DNA from: JBQTKD01 sp052389435
Lineage (GTDB): Bacteria > Actinomycetota > Actinomycetes > Sporichthyales > Sporichthyaceae
Assembly (NCBI GenBank): GCA_052389435.1
Contig: JBQTIB010000060.1
Span: 9,125 to 73,124 of the forward strand
Reading direction: 5' to 3'
DNA: 64,000 bases
Notes under the pieces: model-generated
What the model was told of the DNA's origin: nothing
The model's database searches: none
What the model saw: only the letters and a program-made list of their open reading frames with translations
Made by a program: the position numbers and the translations under genes
Shown: in pieces, positions 27,927 through 36,049 of the stretch
Layout of the letters: each line of letters begins with the position of its first letter
Numbering within the stretch: the stretch's first letter is position 1

Positions 27927-28856
27927 CTAATTGGCGTGCAGGGCCGCGTTCAGCCCGCCCCAGTCGTGCCCGTCGCGCAGCACGGCCTCGATCGCGCCGC
28001 TGAGGCTGTTGCGGCGGAACAGCAGGCCGGACCTGCCGGAGAGCTCGCGCGCCTTCACCACGCCGCCGTCGGGCAGGAGCACCTTCGTGCCCGCCGTGAC
28101 GTAGCAGCCGGCCTCGACGACGCACTCGTCGCCGAGGGAGATGCCGACGCCCGCGTTCGCGCCGATGAGGCACTTCGCGCCGATCCGCACGACCTCCTTG
28201 CCGCCGCCGGACAGGGTGCCCATGATCGACGCGCCGCCGCCGACGTCGGAGCCGTCGGCCACCACGACGCCGGCGGAGATGCGGCCCTCGACCATGGACG
28301 CGCCGAGCGTGCCGGCGTTGAAGTTGCAGAAGCCCTCGTGCATCACCGTCGTCCCGGACGCGAGGTGCGCGCCGAGCCGGACCCGGTCCGCGTCGGCGAT
28401 GCGCACGCCGGCGGGAACGACGTTGTCGGTCATCCGCGGGAACTTGTCCACGCCGAAGACCTGCACGGGGCCGCGGGCGCGCAGCCGGGTGCGCACGCTC
28501 TCGAAGCCGTCGACCGCGCAGGGGCCGTGGTTGGTCCACACGACGTTCGGCAGCAGACCGAAGATTCCGTCGAGATTCTGGCCGTGCGGCGCGAGGAGGC
28601 GGTGGGAGAGCAGGTGCAGGCGCAGGTAGACATCCGAGGTGTCCGCGGGCGGCGCGGCGAGGTCGGCGATCGCGACCGTGACCACGTCGACGCGGACGCC
28701 GCGGAGTTCGTCCTTGGCGACCAGCGCGGTCAACTCCGCCGGCGGTGGCGAGTCCTCCGGCGCCCCGAGCGCGGGGGAGGGGAACCAGGTGTCCAGCACC
28801 TGGGACGTGGACTCGACGATCGTGGCCAACCCGTGGCCCCAGGCACCCGTACTCAC
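27927..28856 (-). CDS. dapD: 2,3,4,5-tetrahydropyridine-2,6-dicarboxylate N-succinyltransferase
   Basis: A 309-aa left-handed beta-helix acyltransferase. Hexapeptide-repeat turns run from about residue 150 to 260 (VRIADADRVRLGAHL, GASMVEGRISAGVVVADGSDVGG, IGANAGVGISLGDECVV). The HEGFCNFNAG segment and the N-terminal domain match the actinobacterial long DapD. It adds succinyl to tetrahydrodipicolinate in the succinylase DAP pathway, consistent with dapC and dapE nearby. GTG 28856 is chosen because TAAAGT lies 7 nt before it (leaderless). Confidence 0.95.
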   Translation of the reverse strand: MSTGAWGHGLATIVESTSQVLDTWFPSPALGAPEDSPPPAELTALVAKDELRGVRVDVVTVAIADLAAPPADTSDVYLRLHLLSHRLLAPHGQNLDGIFGLLPNVVWTNHGPCAVDGFESVRTRLRARGPVQVFGVDKFPRMTDNVVPAGVRIADADRVRLGAHLASGTTVMHEGFCNFNAGTLGASMVEGRISAGVVVADGSDVGGGASIMGTLSGGGKEVVRIGAKCLIGANAGVGISLGDECVVEAGCYVTAGTKVLLPDGGVVKARELSGRSGLLFRRNSLSGAIEAVLRDGHDWGGLNAALHAN

Positions 28857-28863
28857 ACCCCGC

Positions 28864-28869
28864 ACTTTA
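28864..28869 (-). promoter_or_regulatory. -10 element TAAAGT of dapD (leaderless start)
   Basis: TAAAGT is 7 nt from the dapD GTG. It is paired back to back with the dapE -10 box, 51 bp away, so the two genes share a compact divergent promoter. Confidence 0.6.
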
Positions 28870-28920
28870 TCGATCGCACCTGTGCGGCCGATGTGACCGT
28901 CGGGCGCGGCGGGCACTGGA

Positions 28921-28926
28921 TAGTTT
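28921..28926 (+). promoter_or_regulatory. -10 element TAGTTT of dapE (leaderless start)
   Basis: TAGTTT is 7 nt from the dapE ATG (28934). No Shine-Dalgarno sequence separates them. Confidence 0.6.
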
Positions 28927-28933
28927 TGCCGGC

Positions 28934-30010
28934 ATGCCTCGCGACCCCGGTGACGACCTCGACCTGACCCTCGACCCCTGCGCCCTCACGGCGGACCTGG
29001 TGGAGCGGCCCTCCGTCAGCGGAACCGAAGGCCCGCTCGCCGACGCGGTGGAGCGCGCGCTCAAGGGGGTCGGGCACCTGCACGTGCACCGCGACGGGGA
29101 CACCGTCGTGGCGCGCACCGAGTTCGGGCACTCCGAGCGCGTCGTGATCGGCGGGCACCTCGACACCGTCCCGGCGGCGGACAACCTCGCGGCGCGGATC
29201 GAGGGGGACCGGCTCTACGGCCTCGGGTCCTGCGACATGAAGGGCGGGGTCGCCGTCGGTTTGCACCTCGCCGCCACCGTCGCGGCCCCGAATCGCGACG
29301 TCACCTACCTCTTCTACGACAACGAAGAGGTAGCCGCCGAGTTCAACGGCCTCAAGCGCCTGCTGGGCAATCGGCCCGAACTGCTCGAGGCCGACTTCGC
29401 AGTGCTGATGGAGCCGTCGAACGCGAGCGTGGAGGCGGGCTGCCAGGGCACGCTGCGCGTCGAGGTCCGCACGGCCGGCGTCCGCGCGCACAGCGCCCGC
29501 GCCTGGCGCGGAACCAACGCCATCCACGGCGCCGCCGAGGTGCTGAACCGCCTGAACGGCTACGCGCCGCGCAAGCCCACGATCGACGGTCTGGAGTACC
29601 ACGAGGGCCTCTCGGCCGTCCGGATCCACGGCGGCGTCGCCGGCAACGTCATCCCCGACGAGTGCACGATCACCGTCAACCACCGCTTCGCCCCGGACCG
29701 CTCCGCCGAGGAGGCGCTGGACTTCGTCCGGGAGTTCTTCGCCGGCTACCGGGTCGACTGCGTCGACCTGTGCCCCGGCGCCCTGCCGGGCCTGTCCAAG
29801 CCCGCGGCGGCGGCGTTCGTCGAGGCGACCGGCGGCGGCGCGACCCCGAAGTTCGGCTGGACCGACGTGGCGCTGTTCAGCGGCCTCGGGGTGCCGGCGG
29901 TCAACTTCGGCCCGGGCGACCCGAACAACTCCCACACCGTCGGGGAGTTCGTCGAACTCGCCGAGATCCGCCGCTGCGCCGACGTCCTGCGGACCTGGCT
30001 GACCGGCTAG
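28934..30010 (+). CDS. dapE: Succinyl-diaminopimelate desuccinylase
   Basis: A 358-aa M20-family zinc hydrolase that frees LL-diaminopimelate and succinate. The first zinc ligand His and its Asp are in IGGHLDTVP (near residue 77), the bridging Asp in GLGSCDMKGG, the catalytic Glu pair in YDNEEV and the last ligand His in NNSHTVGEFV near the C-terminus. A dimerisation lid lies between residues about 175 and 290. It feeds both lysine and peptidoglycan synthesis. The stop overlaps the LLM gene stop by CTAG. Confidence 0.95.
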   Translation: MPRDPGDDLDLTLDPCALTADLVERPSVSGTEGPLADAVERALKGVGHLHVHRDGDTVVARTEFGHSERVVIGGHLDTVPAADNLAARIEGDRLYGLGSCDMKGGVAVGLHLAATVAAPNRDVTYLFYDNEEVAAEFNGLKRLLGNRPELLEADFAVLMEPSNASVEAGCQGTLRVEVRTAGVRAHSARAWRGTNAIHGAAEVLNRLNGYAPRKPTIDGLEYHEGLSAVRIHGGVAGNVIPDECTITVNHRFAPDRSAEEALDFVREFFAGYRVDCVDLCPGALPGLSKPAAAAFVEATGGGATPKFGWTDVALFSGLGVPAVNFGPGDPNNSHTVGEFVELAEIRRCADVLRTWLTG

Positions 30011-31005
30011 CCGGTCCAGGCCTGCGCGAGCAGTTCGTAGGACCGCAGCCGGGCGTCGTGGCTCCAGACGTTGGTGACGACCATGACCTCGTCGGCACCG
30101 CAGGCCTCGACGCGTTCGCGGATCTCCTTGCACACCTCGCCGGGGTCCCCGACCACCGCAAGCCTGCGCCGTCTGTCGACCTGCCGGCGCTCGGTGTCGG
30201 TGAACGGGTACCGCTCGACCTCCTCCGGGCTCTCCAACGGCAGGAAGTCGCCCCGCTCGATGCGCAGCCAGCCCAGGTCCATCGTCGTGGCGAGCCGTTC
30301 GGCCTCCTCGGAGGTCTCGGCGCACACCACCGCGACGGCGACGATCGTCCGCGGGGTCGGGAAGGCCTCGCTGGGGGTGAACGACTCCCGGTACATCGCC
30401 AGCGCCGGCGCCGGATCGTCGGGGGTGAAGTGCGTGGCGAAGGCGTAGCCCATGCCCGCCCGCCCCGCCGAGGTCGCACTCGCTCCGCTCGAACCGAGGA
30501 TCCACATGGGCGGGGTGACGTCCTGCGGCATCACCTGGATCTTCCCGAACAGGTGCTCGGGGGGCAGCATCGCGTTGCTCAGCGCAATCAGTTCCGACAT
30601 CAGCGAGGAGAACGCACTCGGGTCGAACGAGCGCAGCGCCTTCGACGTGCTCGGCTCCGCGCCGTGCGCCCTGCCGATGCCCAGGTCGATCCGACCGGGG
30701 TGCAGCGCGGCGAGGGTGTGGAAGGCCTCGGCGACCCGCAGCGGCGAGTGGTTGGGCAGCATGATCCCGCCGGAGCCGACGCGGATGCGCTCGGTGTGCG
30801 CCGCGACGTGCGCGATGAGCACCTCCGGCGAACTGCTCGACACCGCGGGCAGGCTGTGGTGCTCGGCGAACCACACGCGCAGGTACCCGGTGCGCTCGGC
30901 CAACCGCGCCAGGTCCACGACCCGCCGGACGCACTCCGCGGCGGAGGTTCCGGTGGACACGGGCGCAAGGTCCAGGACGGACAGGGGAACGCTCACAGTC
31001 GCCAT
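30007..31005 (-). CDS. LLM class flavin-dependent oxidoreductase
   Basis: A 332-aa luciferase-like TIM-barrel enzyme. RVWFAEHHSLPAVSSSSPEVLIAHVA (near residue 43) and RVGSGGIMLPNHSPLRVAEAF are the conserved beta-strand blocks of the MsnO8/YhbW-type LLM group. Members use FMN or F420; F420 genes are in this window, but cofactor choice cannot be read from the sequence. ATG 31003-31005 is chosen; a GTG 12 nt later is possible. No operon partner. Confidence 0.9.
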   Translation of the reverse strand: MATVSVPLSVLDLAPVSTGTSAAECVRRVVDLARLAERTGYLRVWFAEHHSLPAVSSSSPEVLIAHVAAHTERIRVGSGGIMLPNHSPLRVAEAFHTLAALHPGRIDLGIGRAHGAEPSTSKALRSFDPSAFSSLMSELIALSNAMLPPEHLFGKIQVMPQDVTPPMWILGSSGASATSAGRAGMGYAFATHFTPDDPAPALAMYRESFTPSEAFPTPRTIVAVAVVCAETSEEAERLATTMDLGWLRIERGDFLPLESPEEVERYPFTDTERRQVDRRRRLAVVGDPGEVCKEIRERVEACGADEVMVVTNVWSHDARLRSYELLAQAWTG

Positions 31006-31050
31006 CCTGCCCGACTCGCGAGCCTCGAGCCGAGGGGACGGGCGGACCAA

Positions 31051-31056
31051 TAGGGT
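31051..31056 (+). promoter_or_regulatory. -10 element TAGGGT of the first LOG gene (leaderless start)
   Basis: TAGGGT is 7 nt from ATG 31064, without a ribosome site. Confidence 0.55.
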
Positions 31057-31063
31057 CGCCGCC

Positions 31064-31906
31064 ATGGCAGACACCACGCCCGGGCACACCCCCGAGCGCA
31101 ACCGAGGCCCCGTCGTCCTGCGCCGACGCCAGAGCGCGCAGGGCTCCACCACCGACCAGCGCCTGCTCGACGGGCTGGGCCCCGGCGACTGGGTCCACAC
31201 CGACCCGTGGCGGGTCCTGCGCATCCAGGCGGAGTTCGTCGAGGGTTTCGGCCTGCTCGCGGAGATCGGCAAGGCCATCACCGTGTTCGGCTCGGCGCGC
31301 ACCCCGCGCGACCACCCGGAGTACGAGCTGAGCCGCCAGCTCGGCTACGCCCTCGCCAAGGCCGGGTACGCGGTCATCACCGGTGGCGGTCCCGGCGTCA
31401 TGGAGGCGGCCAACAGGGGCGCCGTCGAGGCCGAGGGCGTGTCGATCGGCCTGGGCATCGAACTGCCCTTCGAGCAGGGCCTGAACGACTACGTCGACAT
31501 GGGCATCGACTTCCGGTACTTCTTCGTCCGCAAGACGATGTTCGTGAAGTACGCGCAGGGCTTCGTGTTCATGCCGGGTGGTTTCGGCACCCTCGACGAA
31601 CTGTTCGAGGCGCTCGTGCTCGTGCAGACCCAGAAGGTCACCCGGTTCCCGTGCGTGCTGATGGGCACCGACTACTGGCCCGGGCTCGTCGAATGGCTCG
31701 GCACCACGATGATCCGGGCGGGAAAGATCTCCCCCAGCGACATGGACCTGATCCACATCACCGACGACGTCGACGAGGTCGTGCGGATCATGGTCGACGC
31801 CGACGAGCAGCGCCGCCGGGAGCGGGCGGCCGGCGAGAGCCTGGCCGAGGACATGGCCGCGCAGACCGGAGAGATGCGCGCGCTTCCGCGCGACACCTAC
31901 CTCTAG
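31064..31906 (+). CDS. LOG family protein (cytokinin-riboside 5'-monophosphate phosphoribohydrolase-like), copy 1
   Basis: A 280-aa TIGR00730/LOG-type Rossmann protein. AITVFGSARTPRDHPEYELS (near residue 73), the nucleotide loop GGGPGVMEAANRGA and the catalytic-type block PGGFGTLDELFEALVLVQ are present. LOG enzymes split nucleoside 5'-monophosphates into base and ribose-5-phosphate. The N-terminal 60 residues are an extension with a basic stretch. The stop abuts the start of a second LOG gene. Confidence 0.92.
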   Translation: MADTTPGHTPERNRGPVVLRRRQSAQGSTTDQRLLDGLGPGDWVHTDPWRVLRIQAEFVEGFGLLAEIGKAITVFGSARTPRDHPEYELSRQLGYALAKAGYAVITGGGPGVMEAANRGAVEAEGVSIGLGIELPFEQGLNDYVDMGIDFRYFFVRKTMFVKYAQGFVFMPGGFGTLDELFEALVLVQTQKVTRFPCVLMGTDYWPGLVEWLGTTMIRAGKISPSDMDLIHITDDVDEVVRIMVDADEQRRRERAAGESLAEDMAAQTGEMRALPRDTYL

Positions 31907-32494
31907 ATGGCCTCCATCGCCGTCTTCTGCGCCTCGGCGGAAGCCATCGCGCAGGAGCACCGGGACCTCGCCGCCGCGGTCGGCGCCGAGCTCGCCGCCC
32001 GCGGGCACGTGCTGGTGTCCGGCGGCGGCTCGGTGTCCTCGATGGGCGCGCTGGCGCGGGCCGCGCGGGCCGGCGGCGGGCACACGATCGGCGTGATTCC
32101 GCAGGCCCTGGTCTCCCACGAGGTGGCCGACCACGACGCCGACGAGCTGCTCGTGACCCCGGACATGCGCTCGCGCAAGGGCGAGATGGACTCCCGCGCG
32201 GACGCGTTCCTCGTGCTTCCCGGCGGGATCGGAACGCTGGAGGAGCTGTTCGAAATCTGGGTGGCCCGGTCCCTGCGCATGCACGACCGGCCGGTCGTCG
32301 TCCTGGACCCGACGGGTGTCTACGCGCCGCTGCGCGCCCAGATCGACCTGCTCGTCGAGCAGGGGTTCGTGCGCCCGGAGGCCGTCGACGTGCTCGTGTG
32401 GACCACGACGGTCTCCGCGGCGTTCGAGGCGTTGGAGGCCCCCACGACGACGGCCGAGGCGGCCGTCGAAGAGGCGCTCGAGGCCGAGCTCTAA
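31907..32494 (+). CDS. LOG family protein, copy 2
   Basis: A 195-aa shorter LOG protein beginning directly at IAVFCASAEA, with LVSGGGSVSSMGALARAA replacing the usual G-G-x-x-G-x-M-G loop and the PGGIGTLEELFEIWV motif intact. In copy 1 the R-x-x-x-M block before PGG reads RKTMF; here RKGEM is present, as in active LOGs. The ATG touches the preceding stop codon with no gap, implying coupled translation. The two are divergent paralogues, not recent duplicates. Confidence 0.92.
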   Translation: MASIAVFCASAEAIAQEHRDLAAAVGAELAARGHVLVSGGGSVSSMGALARAARAGGGHTIGVIPQALVSHEVADHDADELLVTPDMRSRKGEMDSRADAFLVLPGGIGTLEELFEIWVARSLRMHDRPVVVLDPTGVYAPLRAQIDLLVEQGFVRPEAVDVLVWTTTVSAAFEALEAPTTTAEAAVEEALEAEL

Positions 32495-33246
32495 CGCCTC
32501 GCGCGAAGCTCGAGGTGGCCGCGGGCGATGGAGGCGTTCAGCGAGGAGAACCGCAGGTTGATCAGGCTGATCGAGGGACCCATGAGCGTGAGCGCCTGCT
32601 GACCCACCGCGCTCAGGCCCTCCGGGCTGGCGTAGTGGTGGTGCGCTCCGAGCAGATGGCCGATCTCGTGGGCCATCGTCTTGCCCGTGGCGTCGTCGAT
32701 CGTCCCCGGCAGGAACTTCTGCGGAGCCTTCTCGGGAAAGACCTCCCCCACGGCGAACGCGTGGGCGGGATACAGGACGCCGCCGACGCAGTCCGCGAGA
32801 CCGGCGACGTCGGTGCCGGCGGGCGGCGGACCGACGATGTCCTTGTCGGTCAGGACGTACACGGCGTCGATGCCCGCCGGCGGTTTCCCGCCGACGCTTT
32901 TCTTCGCCTGCTCGATGAGCCCTCGGGCCTGCGTGCCCTCGAAGCTCACCTTCCGGTAGCTCGGCCGGATCTCGACGCCGAGGGGGTCGTAGGCGGTACG
33001 CATCGCCTGCACCGCGGCGGCGGCGGTGGCCCTGGACGGACCGTCGAGCAGGATGCGCAGGTCGAGGCGCACGGGGGCGGCGCGCTCGGTGGACAGCACC
33101 CGCGGGATCAGTTCGAGGCAGAACTGTTCCTGGTCGATCAACTCCGGGGTGACGATCGGCTCGGCCTGCGCGGTCGTTGCGGGGGCGAGCGCGGCCAGCG
33201 TCAGGGCGGCCGCCGACGCCGCAAGCGGCCAACGGCGGCGGAGCAC
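32491..33246 (-). CDS. Secreted metzincin-type zinc metalloprotease
   Basis: A 251-aa protein. A Sec signal peptide (MLRRRW, Ala-rich core, cleavage expected after AQA near residue 28) leads to a mature domain with the zinc motif H193-E-x-x-H197-x-x-G200-x-x-H203 and a Met-turn-like Met222 in TLMGPS, as in metzincins such as reprolysin-like M12 peptidases. Cys43 and Cys153 may pair. The substrate is unknown. The gene end overlaps the LOG stop, and GtrA lies just upstream (4-nt gap). Confidence 0.87.
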   Translation of the reverse strand: MLRRRWPLAASAAALTLAALAPATTAQAEPIVTPELIDQEQFCLELIPRVLSTERAAPVRLDLRILLDGPSRATAAAAVQAMRTAYDPLGVEIRPSYRKVSFEGTQARGLIEQAKKSVGGKPPAGIDAVYVLTDKDIVGPPPAGTDVAGLADCVGGVLYPAHAFAVGEVFPEKAPQKFLPGTIDDATGKTMAHEIGHLLGAHHHYASPEGLSAVGQQALTLMGPSISLINLRFSSLNASIARGHLELRARR

Positions 33247-33250
33247 GGGG

Positions 33251-33799
33251 CTAGGCCGCCGCGGGAGCCGGACGGGGATCCTCCGCGACGGGCGCGATCT
33301 CGGTGAACACGAACCTGCGGTAGGTCCAGAAACGGAACACCGTGCCGAGGAGCATCCCGATCACGTTCGCGGAGATGTTGTCCGCGAGCGGGGAGGTGAA
33401 GTTCAGGACGTAGTGGGAGATGCCGAGGCAGGCCAGCGCGATGGCCAGGGCAACCGCGTTCAGCGCGAAGAACAGTACGTATTCGCGACGCAGGTCCTGG
33501 CGGGCCCGGTGCCGGAAGGTCCACTGGCGGTTGCCGACGAAGGCGACCGTGGTGGCGAGCACGGTGGAGAAGATCTTTGCGGTCAGCGGACGGCCGTCGA
33601 GCACCGTCTGGCTCAGCACGTTGAAGGTGACGATGTCGACGAGGTAGGCAACGGCGCCGACCACGCCGAACTTCGCGAGTTCGTGGAACAGGTGACCGAA
33701 GCGCTCGCGCACGGCCTTCACGAGGAAGTTGCCGGACAGAGCGGGTTCCGTGCGGCTGGGACCGCCGCGTGCGCCGTCCACCGATCGCGCCAGACTCAC
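33251..33799 (-). CDS. GtrA family membrane protein
   Basis: A 182-aa protein with four helices between residues about 38 and 160. KFGVVGAVAYLVDIVTFNVL and TTVAFVGNRQWTFRHR, with a matching FRFWTYRRFVF at the end, are GtrA signatures. GtrA-type proteins are thought to flip polyprenyl-phosphate-linked sugars for envelope polysaccharide synthesis. It is divergent from purK, a common actinobacterial arrangement. GTG 33797-33799 is the best start before the conserved part; an upstream in-frame extension is not supported. Confidence 0.9.
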   Translation of the reverse strand: MSLARSVDGARGGPSRTEPALSGNFLVKAVRERFGHLFHELAKFGVVGAVAYLVDIVTFNVLSQTVLDGRPLTAKIFSTVLATTVAFVGNRQWTFRHRARQDLRREYVLFFALNAVALAIALACLGISHYVLNFTSPLADNISANVIGMLLGTVFRFWTYRRFVFTEIAPVAEDPRPAPAAA

Positions 33800-33984
33800 C
33801 GGCAGAGGCCCTTTCGTCGGTCCGGGCCTCGCCCGGGCGCACACGAGCCCGAGCCCGCGTATGAACAGTGCAGCATTACTTCCCCGTTCGGGCGAATCTA
33901 GCGCCGTGTTCAGCGTCACCTCGAAGGCCCCCACCGGCCGTAACCAAAGGGCAACCCTCGGCAGTGCGCCGGCGGGCCGGGCAT

Positions 33985-33990
33985 TAGCGT
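33985..33990 (+). promoter_or_regulatory. -10 element TAGCGT of purK (leaderless start)
   Basis: TAGCGT ends 7 nt before GTG 33998, which favours this start over the overlapping GTG 33989. Confidence 0.55.
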
Positions 33991-33997
33991 GTCGGCC

Positions 33998-35146
33998 GTG
34001 ACTGTTGGGGTTGTCGGGATGGTCGGCGGCGGGCAGCTCGCGCGGATGACCGCGCAGGCCGCGATCGCCCTGGACGTGCGGCTGCGCGTGCTCGCCGCCA
34101 CGCCCGAGGAATCCGCCGCCCAGGTGGCCGCCGAGGTCGTGATCGGGGACCACGACGACCTCGACACCCTGCGCGCGTTCGCGGCCGGCTGCGACGCGCT
34201 GACCTTCGACCACGAGCACGTTCCCACCGAGCACCTGCGCGTGCTCGAGGCCGAAGGCGTGGCCGTGCGGCCGGGCTCGGCGGCGCTGGAACACGCTCAG
34301 GACAAGGTCGCGATGCGGCGCCGGCTCACCTCCGTCGGCATTCCGTCGCCCGCCTGGGAGGTGGTCTCCGACGTCGCGGAGTTGGCGGAGTTCGGGCACT
34401 GGGCCGGGTGGCCGCTGGTGGTCAAGACCCCGCGCGGCGGGTACGACGGCCGGGGCGTGCGGCTGGTGGACAGTGCCGAGGAGGCCGCCGACTGGCTGGC
34501 CCGCGGACCGCTGCTGGCCGAGGAGAAGGTCGCGTTCACCCGCGAACTGGCCGTGATGCTGGCCCGCAGCCCGCACGGGCAGGCGGCCGTCTACCCGGTC
34601 GTGCAGACCGTGCAGCGCGCCGGCATCTGCCGCGAGGTGATCGCCCCCGCACCGATCGACGAAGAGCACGCCGTGGACGCGCAGCGCATCGCCCTGCAGA
34701 TCGCCTCCACCCTCGGCGTCGTCGGCGTCTTCGCCGTCGAACTGTTCGACACCGCGGGCGGCGTCCTGGTCAACGAGCTCGCGATGCGCCCGCACAACAG
34801 CGGCCACTGGAGCATCGACGGGGCCGTGACCAGCCAGTTCGAACAGCACCTACGGGCCGTGCTGGACCTGCCGCTCGGCTCGACCGCAATGCGCGACCCG
34901 CACGCCGTCATGGCCAACGTGCTCGGCGGGGACTACCCGGACCTGGGAGCGGCCTACCTGCACTGCATGGCCCGCGACCCCGGTCTGCGCATCCACAACT
35001 ACGGCAAGACCGTCGTTCCCGGCCGCAAGGTCGGACACGTGACAGTGTCGGGGGACGACCCCGCCGACCTGCTGAAACGAGCCCGGCACGCCGCCGAGTT
35101 CATGGCCGGCGACTCCGGCGCGATCCGCGACGCCGCCGACGACTAG
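33998..35146 (+). CDS. purK: 5-(carboxyamino)imidazole ribonucleotide synthase
   Basis: A 382-aa ATP-grasp enzyme carboxylating aminoimidazole ribonucleotide with bicarbonate and ATP in purine synthesis. The N-terminal VGMVGGGQLARMTAQAA, the TFDHEHVP and HAQDKVAMRRRL blocks, KTPRGGYDGRGV and NELAMRPHNSGHW are PurK hallmarks. GTG 33998 gives the usual short N-terminus. It is followed after 8 nt by purE, the mutase acting on its product. Confidence 0.95.
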   Translation: MTVGVVGMVGGGQLARMTAQAAIALDVRLRVLAATPEESAAQVAAEVVIGDHDDLDTLRAFAAGCDALTFDHEHVPTEHLRVLEAEGVAVRPGSAALEHAQDKVAMRRRLTSVGIPSPAWEVVSDVAELAEFGHWAGWPLVVKTPRGGYDGRGVRLVDSAEEAADWLARGPLLAEEKVAFTRELAVMLARSPHGQAAVYPVVQTVQRAGICREVIAPAPIDEEHAVDAQRIALQIASTLGVVGVFAVELFDTAGGVLVNELAMRPHNSGHWSIDGAVTSQFEQHLRAVLDLPLGSTAMRDPHAVMANVLGGDYPDLGAAYLHCMARDPGLRIHNYGKTVVPGRKVGHVTVSGDDPADLLKRARHAAEFMAGDSGAIRDAADD

Positions 35147-35154
35147 GAGCAGTT

Positions 35155-35688
35155 GTGGCCGAACCCGACAGCCCGCAGCACGACTCCACCCGGGGACCGT
35201 CCCCGCTGGTGGGCATCGTCATGGGCTCGGACTCCGACTGGCCCGTGATGGAGGCGGCCGCCGAGGCGCTCGCCGAGTTCGACGTCCCGCACGAGATCGA
35301 CGTCGTGTCCGCCCACCGCATGCCGCGGGCGATGCTCGACTACGGCGCCAACGCCGCGGGCCGCGGGCTGCGCACGATCATCGCCGGCGCCGGGGGAGCC
35401 GCCCACCTGCCGGGGATGCTCGCCTCGATGACGCCGCTGCCGGTGATCGGCGTGCCCGTCCCCCTCAAGGCGCTGGACGGCATGGACTCGCTGCTGTCCA
35501 TCGTCCAGATGCCGGCCGGGGTGCCGGTGGCCACCGTCGCCATCGGCAACGCCCGCAACGCCGGCCTGCTCGCGGTGCGCATCCTCGCCGCCTCCGACCC
35601 GGACCTGCGCGCCCGCATGGAGGACTTCCAGAAGGACCTCGAGGCCACCGCCCGAGCCAAGGGCGCCACCCTCCGCCGCCGAGGCTGA
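35155..35688 (+). CDS. purE: N5-carboxyaminoimidazole ribonucleotide mutase
   Basis: A 177-aa class I PurE. VGIVMGSDSDWPVMEAAAE, VVSAHRMPRAMLDYG (catalytic His) and GAGGAAHLPGMLASMTPLPVIGVPV are intact. A short acidic N-terminal extension precedes the fold. GTG 35155 has TAGGAG 6 nt upstream, the TAG being the purK stop. It works directly after PurK. A tandem repeat begins about 30 nt beyond the stop. Confidence 0.96.
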   Translation: MAEPDSPQHDSTRGPSPLVGIVMGSDSDWPVMEAAAEALAEFDVPHEIDVVSAHRMPRAMLDYGANAAGRGLRTIIAGAGGAAHLPGMLASMTPLPVIGVPVPLKALDGMDSLLSIVQMPAGVPVATVAIGNARNAGLLAVRILAASDPDLRARMEDFQKDLEATARAKGATLRRRG

Positions 35689-35720
35689 CCCCACCTGGCC
35701 GCCACTCCACCTCCCACCCA

Positions 35721-35984
35721 CTCCGGGCTGCGGGCTGCGGCTTCACTCGTGGTGGTGCTGCCGTACTCGTCGCGGGTCGCGGCGTCTGGCGAGTGGAGTG
35801 GCACCCGGGCGAGTGGAGCGGCATTCGTGGGGTCAGGCTTCTCCCATACGGGCTCCGGGCTGCGGGGTGCGGCTTCACTCGTGGTGGTGCTGCCGTACTC
35901 GTCGCGGGTCGCGGCGTCTGGCGAGTGGAGTGGCACCCGGGGGAGTGGAGCGGCATTCGTGGGGTCAGGCTTCTCCCATCCGGC
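35721..35984. repeat. Tandem direct repeat, two copies of a 132-bp unit
   Basis: Unit 1 spans 35721-35852 and unit 2 35853 to about 35984, with only a few mismatches (for example cgggct/cggggt and ggcgag/gggagt). Each unit holds two near-identical 15-nt blocks (GGCGAGTGGAGTGGCA / GCGAGTGGAGCGGCA). GTGGAGTGGC is complemented by GCCACTCCAC at 35701-35710. The unit length is a multiple of three and lacks stop codons in several frames on both strands, so long spurious reading frames cross it. The 361-bp gap 35689-36049 holds no convincing gene. Confidence 0.9.
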
Positions 35985-36049
35985 TGCGGGGGTGGCCGCG
36001 AATGTCCCAACATGACCGGATCCGAAAGCCGAGGGCGGTGACTGCGCCG

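Noticed and set aside
28853..33232. A 1459-codon minus-strand open frame
   Set aside because: It runs antisense or out of frame across dapE, the LLM enzyme, both LOG genes and the metzincin gene, all with clear domain motifs; its product is low-complexity and Arg/Gly-rich.
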